Positions 8,465-16,953 of a stretch of 37,599 bases of DNA are shown here, piece after piece. This stretch comes from Candidatus Nanopelagicales bacterium. GTDB taxonomy: Bacteria > Actinomycetota > Actinomycetes > S36-B12. The notes under the pieces are model-generated. The model had not been told where the DNA came from. It did no database searches and worked only from the letters and a program-made list of their open reading frames with translations. Position 1 is the first letter of the stretch. Each line of letters opens with the position of its first letter. Location: NCBI GenBank assembly GCA_030728405.1, contig JANQZS010000002.1:1-37599 (forward strand), given 5' to 3'. The translations under genes were made by a program, and so were the position numbers.

Positions 8465-8470
8465 ACCCAC

Positions 8471-8511
8471 AAGGTGTAAAACCCTAAAGGTGTAATACCC
8501 ACTAGGTGTAA
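8471..8511 (+). repeat. Tandem 16-nt-period repeat between tsf and pyrH
   Basis: The core (A/T)AGGTGTAA occurs three times at 8471-8479, 8487-8495 and 8503-8511, exactly 16 bases apart, with ACCC in each spacer. Each copy contains a Shine-Dalgarno-like AGG and a GTG directly followed by TAA (a start-stop pair). The last copy runs into the real pyrH ribosome site GGAGG (8513-8517). Replication slippage or a translational control element are both possible. Confidence 0.75.
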
Positions 8512-8525
8512 TGGAGGCTCCGACC

Positions 8526-9311
8526 ATGGAATCCGCATCGGTACCTGCCTCTGTTCAACCAACCCTTGAGGGCACCCTTGACACCTGGCCTTCAGTTCCT
8601 GAGGGCGGCTGGAAGCGCGTTCTTTTGAAACTCAGCGGAGAAGCTTTTGCTGGCGGTGGCGGACTCGGTGTTGATCCTGACGTCGTGTCCTCCATCGCTC
8701 GGCAGATCGCCGACGTGGTGCGTTCGGGCACTGAGGTAGCCGTGGTTATCGGCGGCGGAAATTACTTTCGCGGGGCTCAGCTGTCGGAACGTGGCATGGA
8801 GCGGGCTCGAGCTGACTACATGGGAATGCTTGGCACAGTCATGAACTGTCTTGCGCTCCAGGATTTCTGTGAAAAAGCGGGTATCGAAACCAGAGTGCAA
8901 ACGGCGATCACGATGGGCCAGGTCGCTGAGCCCTACATCCCGCGCAAGGCAATGCGACACCTCGACAAAGGTCGCGTGGTCATTTTTGGAGCAGGGCTCG
9001 GTCAGCCTTACTTCTCCACAGACACCACCGCGGCCCAGCGTGCCCTCGAGGTCGGTGCAGAGGTTGTTCTCATGGCCAAGGGTGTAGACGGGGTCTATGA
9101 CAGCGACCCACGAACAAACCCGAACGCACAGAAGTTTGACGTTCTGACCCCAGCCGAGGTACTCAATCGGGGTCTGAAGGTTGCCGACGCGACCGCTATT
9201 TCCCTGTGCCAGGACAACAATCTGCCTATTGTCGTTTTCAACCTGCTCATCGAAGGCAACATCGCTCGAGCAGTGCGTGGTGAGACCATCGGAACGTTAG
9301 TGTCGGTATAG
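8526..9311 (+). CDS. pyrH: Uridylate (UMP) kinase
   Basis: Bacterial hexameric UMP kinase of the amino-acid-kinase fold, making UDP from UMP for pyrimidine nucleotide synthesis. Key segments are [41 protein letters not shown] and [14 protein letters not shown]. The ATG at 8526 is preferred because GGAGG lies 8 bases upstream (8513-8517); the in-frame ATG at 8511 overlaps that site. From 8526 the protein has 261 residues with an N-terminal extension of about 25 residues compared with the E. coli enzyme, seen in several actinobacteria. It is followed by frr as usual. Confidence 0.97.
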   Translation: MESASVPASVQPTLEGTLDTWPSVPEGGWKRVLLKLSGEAFAGGGGLGVDPDVVSSIARQIADVVRSGTEVAVVIGGGNYFRGAQLSERGMERARADYMGMLGTVMNCLALQDFCEKAGIETRVQTAITMGQVAEPYIPRKAMRHLDKGRVVIFGAGLGQPYFSTDTTAAQRALEVGAEVVLMAKGVDGVYDSDPRTNPNAQKFDVLTPAEVLNRGLKVADATAISLCQDNNLPIVVFNLLIEGNIARAVRGETIGTLVSV

Positions 9312-9343
9312 ACGACGTCAAATGCACGTGAATGGGAGCAGCG

Positions 9344-9910
9344 GTGAGTGAAGATATCGACATGATCCTCCTCGAAGCAGAGGAGAAGATGGATAAAGCG
9401 ATCGGGGTTACCCGTGATGACTTTGCCACGATTCGCACCGGACGTGCCACGACAGCCATGTTCAACAAAGTTAATGTTGAGTTTTATGACACCTACACGC
9501 CAATTCAGCAGATGGCATCTTTCCAGATTCCAGAAGCACGCTTGATCATCATCACCCCATATGACAAGAGCGCGATGAATGCAATCGAGAAAGCACTGCG
9601 TGAAAGTGATCTGGGCATCAATCCGACCAGCGATGGCAATGTGATCCGGGTTGGATTACCCCAGCTCACCGAAGAGCGCCGTCGCGAGTTCATCAAAGTA
9701 GCCAAGAGCAAAGCTGAAGATTCGCGCATCTCCATTCGGAGCATTCGTCGCAATGCCAAGGACCAACTCGACAAGTTGATGAAAGATGGCGACGCTGGCG
9801 AGGATGACGTGCGCCGTGGTGAGAAGCAGTTAGATGAACTCACCCACAAGCATGTTGAACATGTCGATGAGATTCTCAAGCACAAAGAGACAGAACTGCT
9901 TGAGGTCTGA
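9344..9910 (+). CDS. frr: Ribosome recycling factor
   Basis: RRF dissociates post-termination ribosomes together with EF-G. The sequence shows the family core FATIRTGRATTAMFNKVNVEFYDTYTPI, the TPYDKSAMNAIEKA segment and the helix-rich KVAKSKAEDSRISIRSIRR region. GTG 9344 with GGGAG at 9334-9338 gives 188 residues; an in-frame ATG at 9332 would add four residues and overlap that ribosome site. It lies in the usual pyrH-frr-cdsA order with a 4-base gap to cdsA. Confidence 0.97.
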   Translation: MSEDIDMILLEAEEKMDKAIGVTRDDFATIRTGRATTAMFNKVNVEFYDTYTPIQQMASFQIPEARLIIITPYDKSAMNAIEKALRESDLGINPTSDGNVIRVGLPQLTEERRREFIKVAKSKAEDSRISIRSIRRNAKDQLDKLMKDGDAGEDDVRRGEKQLDELTHKHVEHVDEILKHKETELLEV

Positions 9911-9914
9911 TCGC

Positions 9915-10763
9915 ATGGGTCAACCCGCAAACGAGTCACCTTCTAGGGCTGGCAGAAACTTACCTGCCGCAATCGCCTCTGCTGTGGTGCTTGCACTTAT
10001 CGTGATCGTGAGTTTGTTCACGGTCAAGTGGCTCTTTGCGATCGTTGTCATCATCGCATTGCTTATCGCTGTCCGCGAATTTGTAGATGCTTTGGCCGGT
10101 CGTGGTATCCGGATTGCTCGTACCCCGGTGTATGCCGCGGCTGTGATTTTGCCGGCGCTGGCCTACGTAGGCGGCTTGTCCTTATTAGCAACCGGTTTCG
10201 GTGTGATCATTTTGCTTGCCATGGTGTGGCGGGTTCGGCGGGGCACTAGTGGCTATGTAGCCGACGTCACTGCATCGGGCTTCATCATCGCTTATCTGCC
10301 TTTCATGGCCGGCTTCCTCATGATCACACTGGCTGCTGACAATGGACCCGCGAGAGTTGTCGTGTTCATTTTGCTCACCGTGTCTAACGACATCGGAGGG
10401 TATGCAGCCGGAGTGCTTTTTGGTAAGCACCCGATCGCAGCGGAAATTAGCCCCAAGAAATCCTGGGAGGGCTTTGCTGGATCGCTGATTCTTCAGTGCA
10501 CGGTTGGCGCTTTGTCCTTCGTGTACCTGCTCGACGCGCTCTGGTGGCAAGGGTTAATCGCTGGCGCGGTTCTCGCAGTGACCGCAACAGCTGGCGATTT
10601 CGCCGAAAGTGCGATCAAGCGCGATCTGGGTGTCAAAGACATGGGGTCACTACTCCCAGGGCATGGCGGCATGATGGATCGTCTTGACTCGCTAGTGCCG
10701 AATGCATTCGCTTCGTGGGCGCTTTTCACATTGTTTTTGGGTACGGGAATCGCGGCCACCTGA
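9915..10763 (+). CDS. cdsA: Phosphatidate cytidylyltransferase
   Basis: Integral membrane enzyme that makes CDP-diacylglycerol from phosphatidate and CTP, the branch point of phospholipid synthesis. The C-terminal CDS signature is visible as [20 protein letters not shown], preceded by [17 protein letters not shown] and SPKKSWEG. Several hydrophobic stretches span most of the 282 residues. ATG 9915 lies 4 bases after the frr stop; the longer frame reading back into frr is a shadow. Its stop overlaps the rlmN start by one base (TGATG). Confidence 0.96.
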   Translation: MGQPANESPSRAGRNLPAAIASAVVLALIVIVSLFTVKWLFAIVVIIALLIAVREFVDALAGRGIRIARTPVYAAAVILPALAYVGGLSLLATGFGVIILLAMVWRVRRGTSGYVADVTASGFIIAYLPFMAGFLMITLAADNGPARVVVFILLTVSNDIGGYAAGVLFGKHPIAAEISPKKSWEGFAGSLILQCTVGALSFVYLLDALWWQGLIAGAVLAVTATAGDFAESAIKRDLGVKDMGSLLPGHGGMMDRLDSLVPNAFASWALFTLFLGTGIAAT

Positions 10764-11872
10764 TGCCAGCACCCGGAGAACTCATTTTTGAATCACCTCG
10801 TCGAGGCAAGCCACCTAAGCATCTACTTGATCTTGATCTAGCTGCGCGCAAACAAGCTGTGGCTGAGTTGGGTCTACCTGGGTTTCGGGCCGATCAGGTT
10901 TCTCGGCACTGGTTGGTCCGGTTGGAAGATGATCCATCTACGTGGTCTGATGTGTCGGCGGCACATGCTGATCTGATTTCACAGGCTTTGCTTCCGCAGC
11001 TGCTCATCCCGGTTCGCTCTATCGATTGCGATGAGGGAACCACGGTCAAAACTGTCTGGAAGCTTTTCGATGGGGCTTTAGTTGAAAGTGTTCTGATGCG
11101 TTACCCCGAACGCGTAACCATCTGTGTTTCCTCTCAGGCTGGCTGCGGAATGAATTGTCCGTTCTGCGCAACTGGTCAGGCTGGTCTTACCCGCAACCTT
11201 TCCACTGCTGAGATCGTTGAGCAGGTCATTGCTGGTGGCCGAGCACTGCAGCGCGGTGAAATCGCTGGTGGCCCAGGCCGGGTCTCAAACGTGGTGTTCA
11301 TGGGTATGGGGGAGCCGCTGGCCAACTACAACGCAGTGGTGGGTGCTGTTCACCGCCTCGTCGATGATCCGCCCGAGGGTCTTGGCATGAGCGCGAGAAG
11401 TGTCACGGTGTCAACTGTCGGGCTCGTTCCGCGAATTCGGCAACTCGCCGATGAGGGCATTTCCGTGACCCTCGCCATCTCGCTGCACACGCCAGATGAT
11501 GAATTGCGCGACACGTTGGTTCCGGTGAATACCCGCTGGCCAATTGCCGAAGTTCTCGATGCCGCTTGGTATTTCACCAAGAAAACAGGTCGTCGCGTGA
11601 GCATTGAATATGCCCTGATTAAAGACATTAATGATCAGGTCTGGCGGGCAAATCTGCTGGGAGAATTACTCTCCGGGCATCTTGTGCATGTCAACCTCAT
11701 CCCACTGAATCCGACTCCTGGCTCTCAGTGGACTGCCTCTCGTCCACAGGATGAAGCCGCATTTGTGCGCACGTTGCAGTCCCACGGGGTGGCGGTGACG
11801 GTACGAGATACCCGGGGCAGGGAAATTGATGGCGCCTGTGGGCAGCTCGCTGCAGTTACCGGGCTGGAATAG
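10763..11872 (+). CDS. rlmN: Dual-specificity RNA methyltransferase RlmN
   Basis: Radical-SAM methyltransferase that makes 2-methyladenosine at 23S rRNA A2503 and, in studied homologues, in tRNA position 37. The [4Fe-4S] cysteines are C128, C132 and C135 in [16 protein letters not shown]; the C-terminal DGACGQLA cysteine (C359) corresponds to the mechanistic methylated cysteine of the family. [15 protein letters not shown] and [10 protein letters not shown] are also typical. The 369-residue protein starts at ATG 10763, coupled to cdsA. It is the last gene of the conserved actinobacterial block in this window. Confidence 0.97.
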   Translation: MPAPGELIFESPRRGKPPKHLLDLDLAARKQAVAELGLPGFRADQVSRHWLVRLEDDPSTWSDVSAAHADLISQALLPQLLIPVRSIDCDEGTTVKTVWKLFDGALVESVLMRYPERVTICVSSQAGCGMNCPFCATGQAGLTRNLSTAEIVEQVIAGGRALQRGEIAGGPGRVSNVVFMGMGEPLANYNAVVGAVHRLVDDPPEGLGMSARSVTVSTVGLVPRIRQLADEGISVTLAISLHTPDDELRDTLVPVNTRWPIAEVLDAAWYFTKKTGRRVSIEYALIKDINDQVWRANLLGELLSGHLVHVNLIPLNPTPGSQWTASRPQDEAAFVRTLQSHGVAVTVRDTRGREIDGACGQLAAVTGLE

Positions 11873-11916
11873 GCGGTCTTCTGCTTTGCCTGAACCAACT
11901 GGCAGACTTGACCGCT

Positions 11917-12537
11917 ATGAGCACCCAAGATCAGGTTTCTCCAGAACTCCTCGAATCCGCAAAGACGCTGTCTCGCAAAGAGAAGGTTCTACTCGTCGGT
12001 GGGGCTGCTGCACGTACGGTCCTTGGCGCGGTAATCATCTGGGTCGGGCTTTCTCTCATACCCTCTGACCCGGAGGCCGTTGATTGGGCACCGGTCCTTT
12101 TTATCATCGTAGCCGTTTTGGTTTTCACGTTCTTCTTCTCTTTTCAATTGAAGAAGATTAAGAAAGCGCGATATCCACAGATCCGTTCCATCGAGGCGCT
12201 CATTATGGTCTCGATTATGTTCATCGCGGTGTTCGCCGCAATTTACACTCAGATATCGATTCGATTCCCCGGTTCCTTCTCTGAACCACTCGACCATTTC
12301 AATGCCTATTACTATGCAATGACTGTTCTTGCAACGGTGGGTTTTGGGGATATCTCGCCTGTAACACCGCTCGCTCGCGTCATCTCGATGATTCAGATGG
12401 GTCTGGATCTGGCTTTCATCGGTGTCGCGGTCAGGGTCGTATCAAGCACGGCTAAATCGACAATAGAAAACCGTAGGACAGCAACTGAGAGTAAGCGCAA
12501 GGCACAAGAGGGAGTTTCCCCTTCAGCTTCAGAGTGA
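11917..12537 (+). CDS. Potassium-channel-like membrane protein (Ion_trans_2 type)
   Basis: A 206-residue membrane protein with hydrophobic segments at about 24-48, 57-77 and 93-111, a pore helix, the potassium selectivity filter TVGFGD at 140-145, and a last segment near 156-175. The tail is hydrophilic, with no obvious RCK/TrkA domain. The order of segments and the single filter suggest a channel that must tetramerise. ATG 11917 was preferred to TTG 11908; neither has a clear ribosome site. It lies at the junction of the housekeeping block and the catabolic island, convergent with the GntR gene and overlapping its 3' end by nine bases. Physiological role is unknown. Confidence 0.78.
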   Translation: MSTQDQVSPELLESAKTLSRKEKVLLVGGAAARTVLGAVIIWVGLSLIPSDPEAVDWAPVLFIIVAVLVFTFFFSFQLKKIKKARYPQIRSIEALIMVSIMFIAVFAAIYTQISIRFPGSFSEPLDHFNAYYYAMTVLATVGFGDISPVTPLARVISMIQMGLDLAFIGVAVRVVSSTAKSTIENRRTATESKRKAQEGVSPSASE

Positions 12538-13161
12538 TGAGCTGACGATCAGAACTGACCTTTCCCGGTGAAGGCGCTGGGTCTCTACCGCTCCTTCAGC
12601 ATCTCGGCGGGTCAGCGCTTCCATATGGGCCAGGTGTTCGGCGCAGATGTGCTCGTGTGTGCCAGAGTCCTGAAAGTAGAGACTGCGGTAAGCATCGGTT
12701 GCATCCCACAAGGTGCGCAACAAGCGGACTAACCTTGGTAATCCACATGCGTCAAAGATCGCAAAGTGAAATGCCCGATTCGCAGATGCGATGGTTTCCA
12801 GATCTGCATGTAAAAGGGCACCTTCAAATGCCCTACGAAGTTCATCAATATGTGCAAGATCTGCATCGCTGAGTCGCTTGCAGGCTCGTCGAATCGCATC
12901 AGCTTCTAGGAGCGCCCGAATGCTGTATACCTCGGCCATCTCGGCAGCATTCAATTCGGTGACAAAATAGCCACGGTGCGGCTCATGAATGACCAAGCCC
13001 TCGGCTTCTAGTTCTTTGAGCGCCTCGCGTAACGGCACTCGACTGACCCCATAACGCTCTGCAAGTGCCTCTTGGACGATTTGCTGGCCTGGAAGCAACG
13101 AACGGGTGAGTAGGTCCTCGCGGAGTCGCTCACTCACCTGCGTGGCGAGAGGCGTGTTCAT
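12529..13161 (-). CDS. GntR family regulator, FadR/FCD subfamily
   Basis: A 210-residue transcription factor with an N-terminal winged helix-turn-helix (QEALAERYGVSRVPLREALKELEAEGL, then the wing HRGYFV) and an all-helical FCD ligand domain with the metal-site histidines expected in AFHFAIF and EHLAHMEAL. Such proteins usually bind acids as effectors. It is the last gene of a three-gene operon with the CoA-transferase and glutaryl-CoA dehydrogenase; its ATG overlaps the CoA-transferase stop (ATGA). The likely operator is the twin palindrome at 15501-15531, so the operon is probably autoregulated, with glutarate or glutaryl-CoA a plausible effector (inference). Confidence 0.9.
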   Translation of the reverse strand: MNTPLATQVSERLREDLLTRSLLPGQQIVQEALAERYGVSRVPLREALKELEAEGLVIHEPHRGYFVTELNAAEMAEVYSIRALLEADAIRRACKRLSDADLAHIDELRRAFEGALLHADLETIASANRAFHFAIFDACGLPRLVRLLRTLWDATDAYRSLYFQDSGTHEHICAEHLAHMEALTRRDAEGAVETQRLHRERSVLIVSSSL

Positions 13162-14309
13162 GACCCTGCTCCGTCCAAATCAAATTCCTCGATGAGGGCA
13201 GCTGTGTGCTCACCGAGCGCTGGCGCTGGAAGCGGGTAGGAGACCTCGGTCTGTGAGTAGCGGACCGGGTTGGTGATGTGTTGTTGAGGATCGGCACTAG
13301 TGGGAATAGCGACCAGCGGATCCAGACCCAATTTGGCGGCAAGCGTTACTGCTCCGGCGATGTCATTGATGGGTCCGTTGGGAATTCCGCGTTCAAGTAG
13401 TAACGAATGCCATTCCTCAACAGAACGCTCAGCAAAAATTGGCACCAAGAGTGCGTTGAGGTCCTCACGGTGTACTACTCGCTGAGAGTTGGTTGCGAAC
13501 CTCTCATCGCTCGCGAGCTCCGGGTGTCCGATTGCCTCTGACAAAGATGCGAACTGCGCATCATTGCCGACCGCCAGCACAAACCCTCGATCATGAGCGT
13601 TGTAGACCTCGTAGGGAGCAATTGAGGGATGCGCGTTGCCCAAGTGAGCGGCCACCACCCCGCCTCCGGCAAACGCCGCTGATTGATTGACGAGGCCAGA
13701 GAGCAGTGCAGAGAGCAACGAAACGTCAATGTTCTGCCCCACTCCAGTCACGTCCCGGTGATGCAGAGCCGCCAGAATGGCCATCCCGGCGTGTAAACCG
13801 GTGATGACGTCAACAACTGCCACCCCGGCTTTGGTTGGCTCAGCGGTTCCGGTGATGCTCATCAAGCCACCCATGGCCTGCACCATTAAGTCATAGCCGG
13901 GCATTTGGGCTCCGGGGCCATTGCCGAACCCGCTGATGGAGCAGTAGATGACATCTGGGTTGGATGCGCAGACCTCTGCATAACCGAGACCGAAGTGCTC
14001 CATGGTTCCGGGTGCAAAATTGGAGATCACGATGTCTGCTTGCCGGGCTAGCGCTCGGGCTCGAGCGTTGTCTTGCGAAGTTGTGAGATCTAAAGCCAGT
14101 GATTTCTTGTTCCGATTGACCCCTGTGAAATATGTTGATTGCCCATCTGGTCCCCAGGGCGGTCCCCAGCCACGCGTGTCATCTCCACCTGATGGTCGCT
14201 CGACCTTCACCACTGTTGCGCCAAGATCCCCCAAGAGCATTGTGGCGTAAGGGCCAGCAAGAACCCGAGAGAAATCAGCGACCAGTATCCCGTCTAAAGC
14301 TCCACCCAT
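13158..14309 (-). CDS. Class III CoA-transferase (CaiB/BaiF), probably glutarate-directed
   Basis: A 383-residue family III CoA-transferase. The N-terminus ILVADFSRVLAGPYATMLLGDLGATVVKVE and the PGYDLMVQAMGGLMS segment are diagnostic; D167 in AVVDVITGLHA fits the catalytic aspartate that forms the aspartyl-CoA intermediate. The substrate cannot be read from sequence alone. Its position directly after glutaryl-CoA dehydrogenase, with a one-base TGATG overlap, suggests succinyl-CoA:glutarate CoA-transferase, supplying glutaryl-CoA from free glutarate. Other dicarboxylates remain possible. Confidence 0.88.
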   Translation of the reverse strand: MGGALDGILVADFSRVLAGPYATMLLGDLGATVVKVERPSGGDDTRGWGPPWGPDGQSTYFTGVNRNKKSLALDLTTSQDNARARALARQADIVISNFAPGTMEHFGLGYAEVCASNPDVIYCSISGFGNGPGAQMPGYDLMVQAMGGLMSITGTAEPTKAGVAVVDVITGLHAGMAILAALHHRDVTGVGQNIDVSLLSALLSGLVNQSAAFAGGGVVAAHLGNAHPSIAPYEVYNAHDRGFVLAVGNDAQFASLSEAIGHPELASDERFATNSQRVVHREDLNALLVPIFAERSVEEWHSLLLERGIPNGPINDIAGAVTLAAKLGLDPLVAIPTSADPQQHITNPVRYSQTEVSYPLPAPALGEHTAALIEEFDLDGAGS

Positions 14310-15484
14310 CAGCGGTAGGCCGCAATCCCTGTGAGAGCCTGCCCAATCACCAATGTGTGCATCTCATTTGTGCCTTCATAGGTGAAAACGGATTCAAGGT
14401 TGTTCATATGCCGGATGACGGGGTATTCAAGGGTGATTCCATTGCCGCCGAGGATGCTTCGGCATTCACGTGCAATGTCGAGAGCTTCTCGTGCGTTGTT
14501 GAGTTTTCCGAGGCTGATTTGTTCCGGAGACAAAGCGTGTTGATCTTTGAGCCGGCCCAGGTGGAGCGCAAGCAGCATCCCCTTCCCCAGCTCTAACTCC
14601 ATGTCGGCGAATTTCTTCTGCGTCAATTGGTAGGCGGCAATCGGCTTATCGAATTGTTCGCGATCAATCGCATAGGAGATTGCTGTTTCAAGGCAATCTC
14701 GCGCAGCCCCCATGGTGCCGAAAACGATGCCAAATCGTGCCTCATTGAGGCAGGAGAGTGGACCCTTAAGCCCACGCACCCCAGGCAACATTGCAGAGTG
14801 CGGCAGTCGCATGTCGGTGAAGACGAGTTCGCTAGTGACCGATGCGCGGAGTGACATTTTTCGTTTGATCTCATTTGCCTGGAATCCGGGAGTGTCTGTA
14901 GGAACCACGAAGCCTCGGATGCCATCCTCGGTTTGCGCCCACACAACTGCTACGTCAGCCACATTGCCGTTGGTGATCCACATCTTTGAACCATTGAGCA
15001 ACCAATCGGCACCGTCCTTGCTTGCAGTGGTTCGCATGCCTGACGGGTTCGAGCCGAAGTCGGCTTCGGTGAGTCCAAAGCAACCGATGGCCTCACCCTT
15101 CGCCATGCGGGGGAGCCACGCTTCCTTGTGCTCTTCGGATCCGAACGCATGAATTGCGTACATGGCGAGTGAGCCTTGAACACTCACAAGTGAGCGAATT
15201 CCTGAATCGCCTGCCTCTAACTCGGTGCAGGCAAGCCCATATGCCACCGCGGATGTACCCGCGCAGCCATAGCCTTCGAGGTGCATACCCAAGACGCCCA
15301 GGGCACCGAGCTCGAGAGCTAGTTCACGTGCCGGGATTGTCCCGGTCTCGAACCAATCTGCGATCGACGGGCGGATCTGGGTATCGACAAAGCCTCGGAC
15401 GACGTCACGGATTGCCCGCTCTTCTTCGCTGAGCAGGGAGTCAATCGCAAAGAGAGCTAAGGGAGCGATGGGCTGATTGGTCAC
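14309..15484 (-). CDS. gcdH: Glutaryl-CoA dehydrogenase
   Basis: FAD-dependent acyl-CoA dehydrogenase that oxidises and decarboxylates glutaryl-CoA to crotonyl-CoA. The sequence follows the glutaryl-CoA subgroup closely: YGCAGTSAVAYGLACTELE, SGIRSLVSVQGSLAMYAI (R97 matches the arginine that holds the distal carboxylate), CFGLTEADFGSNPSGM, KMSLRASVTSELVF, QLGRLKDQ-like HLGRLKDQ, and catalytic base E370 in TYEGTNEMHTLVIGQALTG. GTG 15484 has AGGAG (15492-15496) seven bases upstream and gives 391 residues; a TTG at 15511 lies inside the operator palindrome and is rejected. First gene of the glutarate operon. Confidence 0.92.
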   Translation of the reverse strand: MTNQPIAPLALFAIDSLLSEEERAIRDVVRGFVDTQIRPSIADWFETGTIPARELALELGALGVLGMHLEGYGCAGTSAVAYGLACTELEAGDSGIRSLVSVQGSLAMYAIHAFGSEEHKEAWLPRMAKGEAIGCFGLTEADFGSNPSGMRTTASKDGADWLLNGSKMWITNGNVADVAVVWAQTEDGIRGFVVPTDTPGFQANEIKRKMSLRASVTSELVFTDMRLPHSAMLPGVRGLKGPLSCLNEARFGIVFGTMGAARDCLETAISYAIDREQFDKPIAAYQLTQKKFADMELELGKGMLLALHLGRLKDQHALSPEQISLGKLNNAREALDIARECRSILGGNGITLEYPVIRHMNNLESVFTYEGTNEMHTLVIGQALTGIAAYR

Positions 15485-15500
15485 GGCAGAACTCCTACAG

Positions 15501-15531
15501 ATTGGATCCAAATGGAACGATTGGATCCAAT
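15501..15531. promoter_or_regulatory. Twin palindromic GntR-type operator at the glutarate operon promoter
   Basis: ATTGGATCCAAT (15520-15531) is a perfect 12-base palindrome. A second copy ATTGGATCCAA (15501-15511) starts 19 bases away, near two helical turns. On the minus strand a TATATT candidate -10 box (15529-15534) overlaps the promoter-side copy, so binding would block transcription. The FadR-type GntR gene in the same operon is the natural candidate ligand. Confidence 0.72.
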
Positions 15532-15576
15532 ATACACGATAGGGGACCTGTTCCGCAGGATTTCCTCATTGAACGG

Positions 15577-16953
15577 CTAGCCACCAATCTGGCGGGAGAA
15601 AATCGTGCCAAGCCTCGAAGGTCGACCGGTCCGGTCTTCCACTGCATCTGCCCTCGTCATGACCCTCAGGCCCACGTTGGTTCCCAACCAGCGCAGCGGC
15701 TCGGGCTCCCATTTTGGGGATTGGTGGTCCACCCAGGGCAGCTCTGTGATCGGGGAAGCGTGCTCGGTAATCAGATCGGCCAAGGTCTGACCACCTAGAT
15801 GCGAAGTTCCGACACCGTCACCGACGTAGCCACCTGACCACGCCAATCCAGTGTGCCTGTCCAACCCGCACGAAGCCCACCAATCCCGAGGAACTCCGAG
15901 TGGTCCGCCCCATGTGTGGGTCACTCGCGACGGGCCAAGGATTGGGAAAAGATCGATGAGAACGCGCCAGAGTTCGGCATGAACTGCGCGATTGCGATCC
16001 TGTCTTGCTGAAATCTTGGAACCAAAAAAGTACGGGGCACCTCGCCCTCCGAATGCAATCCGATCATCAACTGTGCGTTGACCATAGATGATCAGATGGC
16101 GGCCATCAGAAAATGTCTCGCGCCGGGAAAGTCCAATCTCATCCCATATTGAAGCGCTCAACGGCTCCGTTGCGAGCATGAGCGAGTAGACCGGTGCGAG
16201 CTCACGTTTCTGCCCGGCGAGATCTTTCGTGTAACCCTCGGTGGCACGAACCACAAATTGGGCGCTCACAGTTCCACCGGAGGTATGCACCTGCCCTGGA
16301 TCAATCGCGAGCGCACGGGTGCCTTCATAGATGTGCGCGCCGCGATCACGCACCGTGTAAGCGAGTGACCGTACTAACTTTGCGGGATTTATCGCTGCAC
16401 AGTGCGGGGTGAAAGTCGCTCCTAAAGTATCTGTCGCATTGACTCGCTGGCTGGTCTGCTCGGCATCAAGTAACACTAAGTCGGGCCCGAAACCCCAGGC
16501 TGCTGAATCGGCGACTTCACGTTGAGCGTTCTCCCATTGCAATGGCGTCCGGGCGGCCACAATTGTTCCGCCTTTGGCCCAATCGATATCCCACCCTTCG
16601 TGTGCGGCAACAGCACCGATGTCGTCGACGGTCTTGAACATCGCTCGCTTCATGGCAATCGCAGCCTCGCGGCCCTTGGACCTTGCCATGGCATCGAGGC
16701 CTACCGGAAATAGAGCCGACGCCCACCCGCCATTGCGGCCACTCGCTCCGAATCCAGCAACCTCGGATTCAATGATGGCGATGCGCAAAGTCGGATCGGC
16801 TTTGTGTAAGTAGTAGGCGGTCCACAGCCCGGTGTAACCGGCGCCCACAATCGCAACGTCAACTGTGATGTTTGATTGAAGAGGCACACCCAACGGGGCA
16901 GTCAGTTCTGCAGGAAGGGTGTCCCACCAGAGAGAAATCCGACCCGGGTTCAT
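15577..16953 (-). CDS. FAD-dependent amine oxidoreductase (DAO/PuuB-like)
   Basis: A 458-residue DAO-family flavoprotein. The dinucleotide-binding motif VDVAIVGAGYTGLWTAYYL is at about residues 31-49, followed by the ASGRNGGW segment typical of gamma-glutamylputrescine oxidase-like enzymes; a second FAD contact region lies in WSGGYVGDGVGTSHLGGQTLADL. The family oxidatively deaminates amines or amino acids. ATG 16953 overlaps the upstream stop (ATGA) and has GGAG six bases before it; ATGs at 16959 and 16965 are weaker choices. It ends a four-gene operon with lrp, an aminotransferase and a flavin-binding protein. No gamma-glutamyl-putrescine synthetase is in the window, so the true substrate may be a free polyamine or an N-substituted amine. 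Confidence 0.82.
   Translation of the reverse strand: MNPGRISLWWDTLPAELTAPLGVPLQSNITVDVAIVGAGYTGLWTAYYLHKADPTLRIAIIESEVAGFGASGRNGGWASALFPVGLDAMARSKGREAAIAMKRAMFKTVDDIGAVAAHEGWDIDWAKGGTIVAARTPLQWENAQREVADSAAWGFGPDLVLLDAEQTSQRVNATDTLGATFTPHCAAINPAKLVRSLAYTVRDRGAHIYEGTRALAIDPGQVHTSGGTVSAQFVVRATEGYTKDLAGQKRELAPVYSLMLATEPLSASIWDEIGLSRRETFSDGRHLIIYGQRTVDDRIAFGGRGAPYFFGSKISARQDRNRAVHAELWRVLIDLFPILGPSRVTHTWGGPLGVPRDWWASCGLDRHTGLAWSGGYVGDGVGTSHLGGQTLADLITEHASPITELPWVDHQSPKWEPEPLRWLGTNVGLRVMTRADAVEDRTGRPSRLGTIFSRQIGG

Noticed and set aside
7820-8527. Minus-strand open frame of 235 codons opposite tsf
   Set aside because: Antisense to a highly conserved translation factor, with no recognisable domain.
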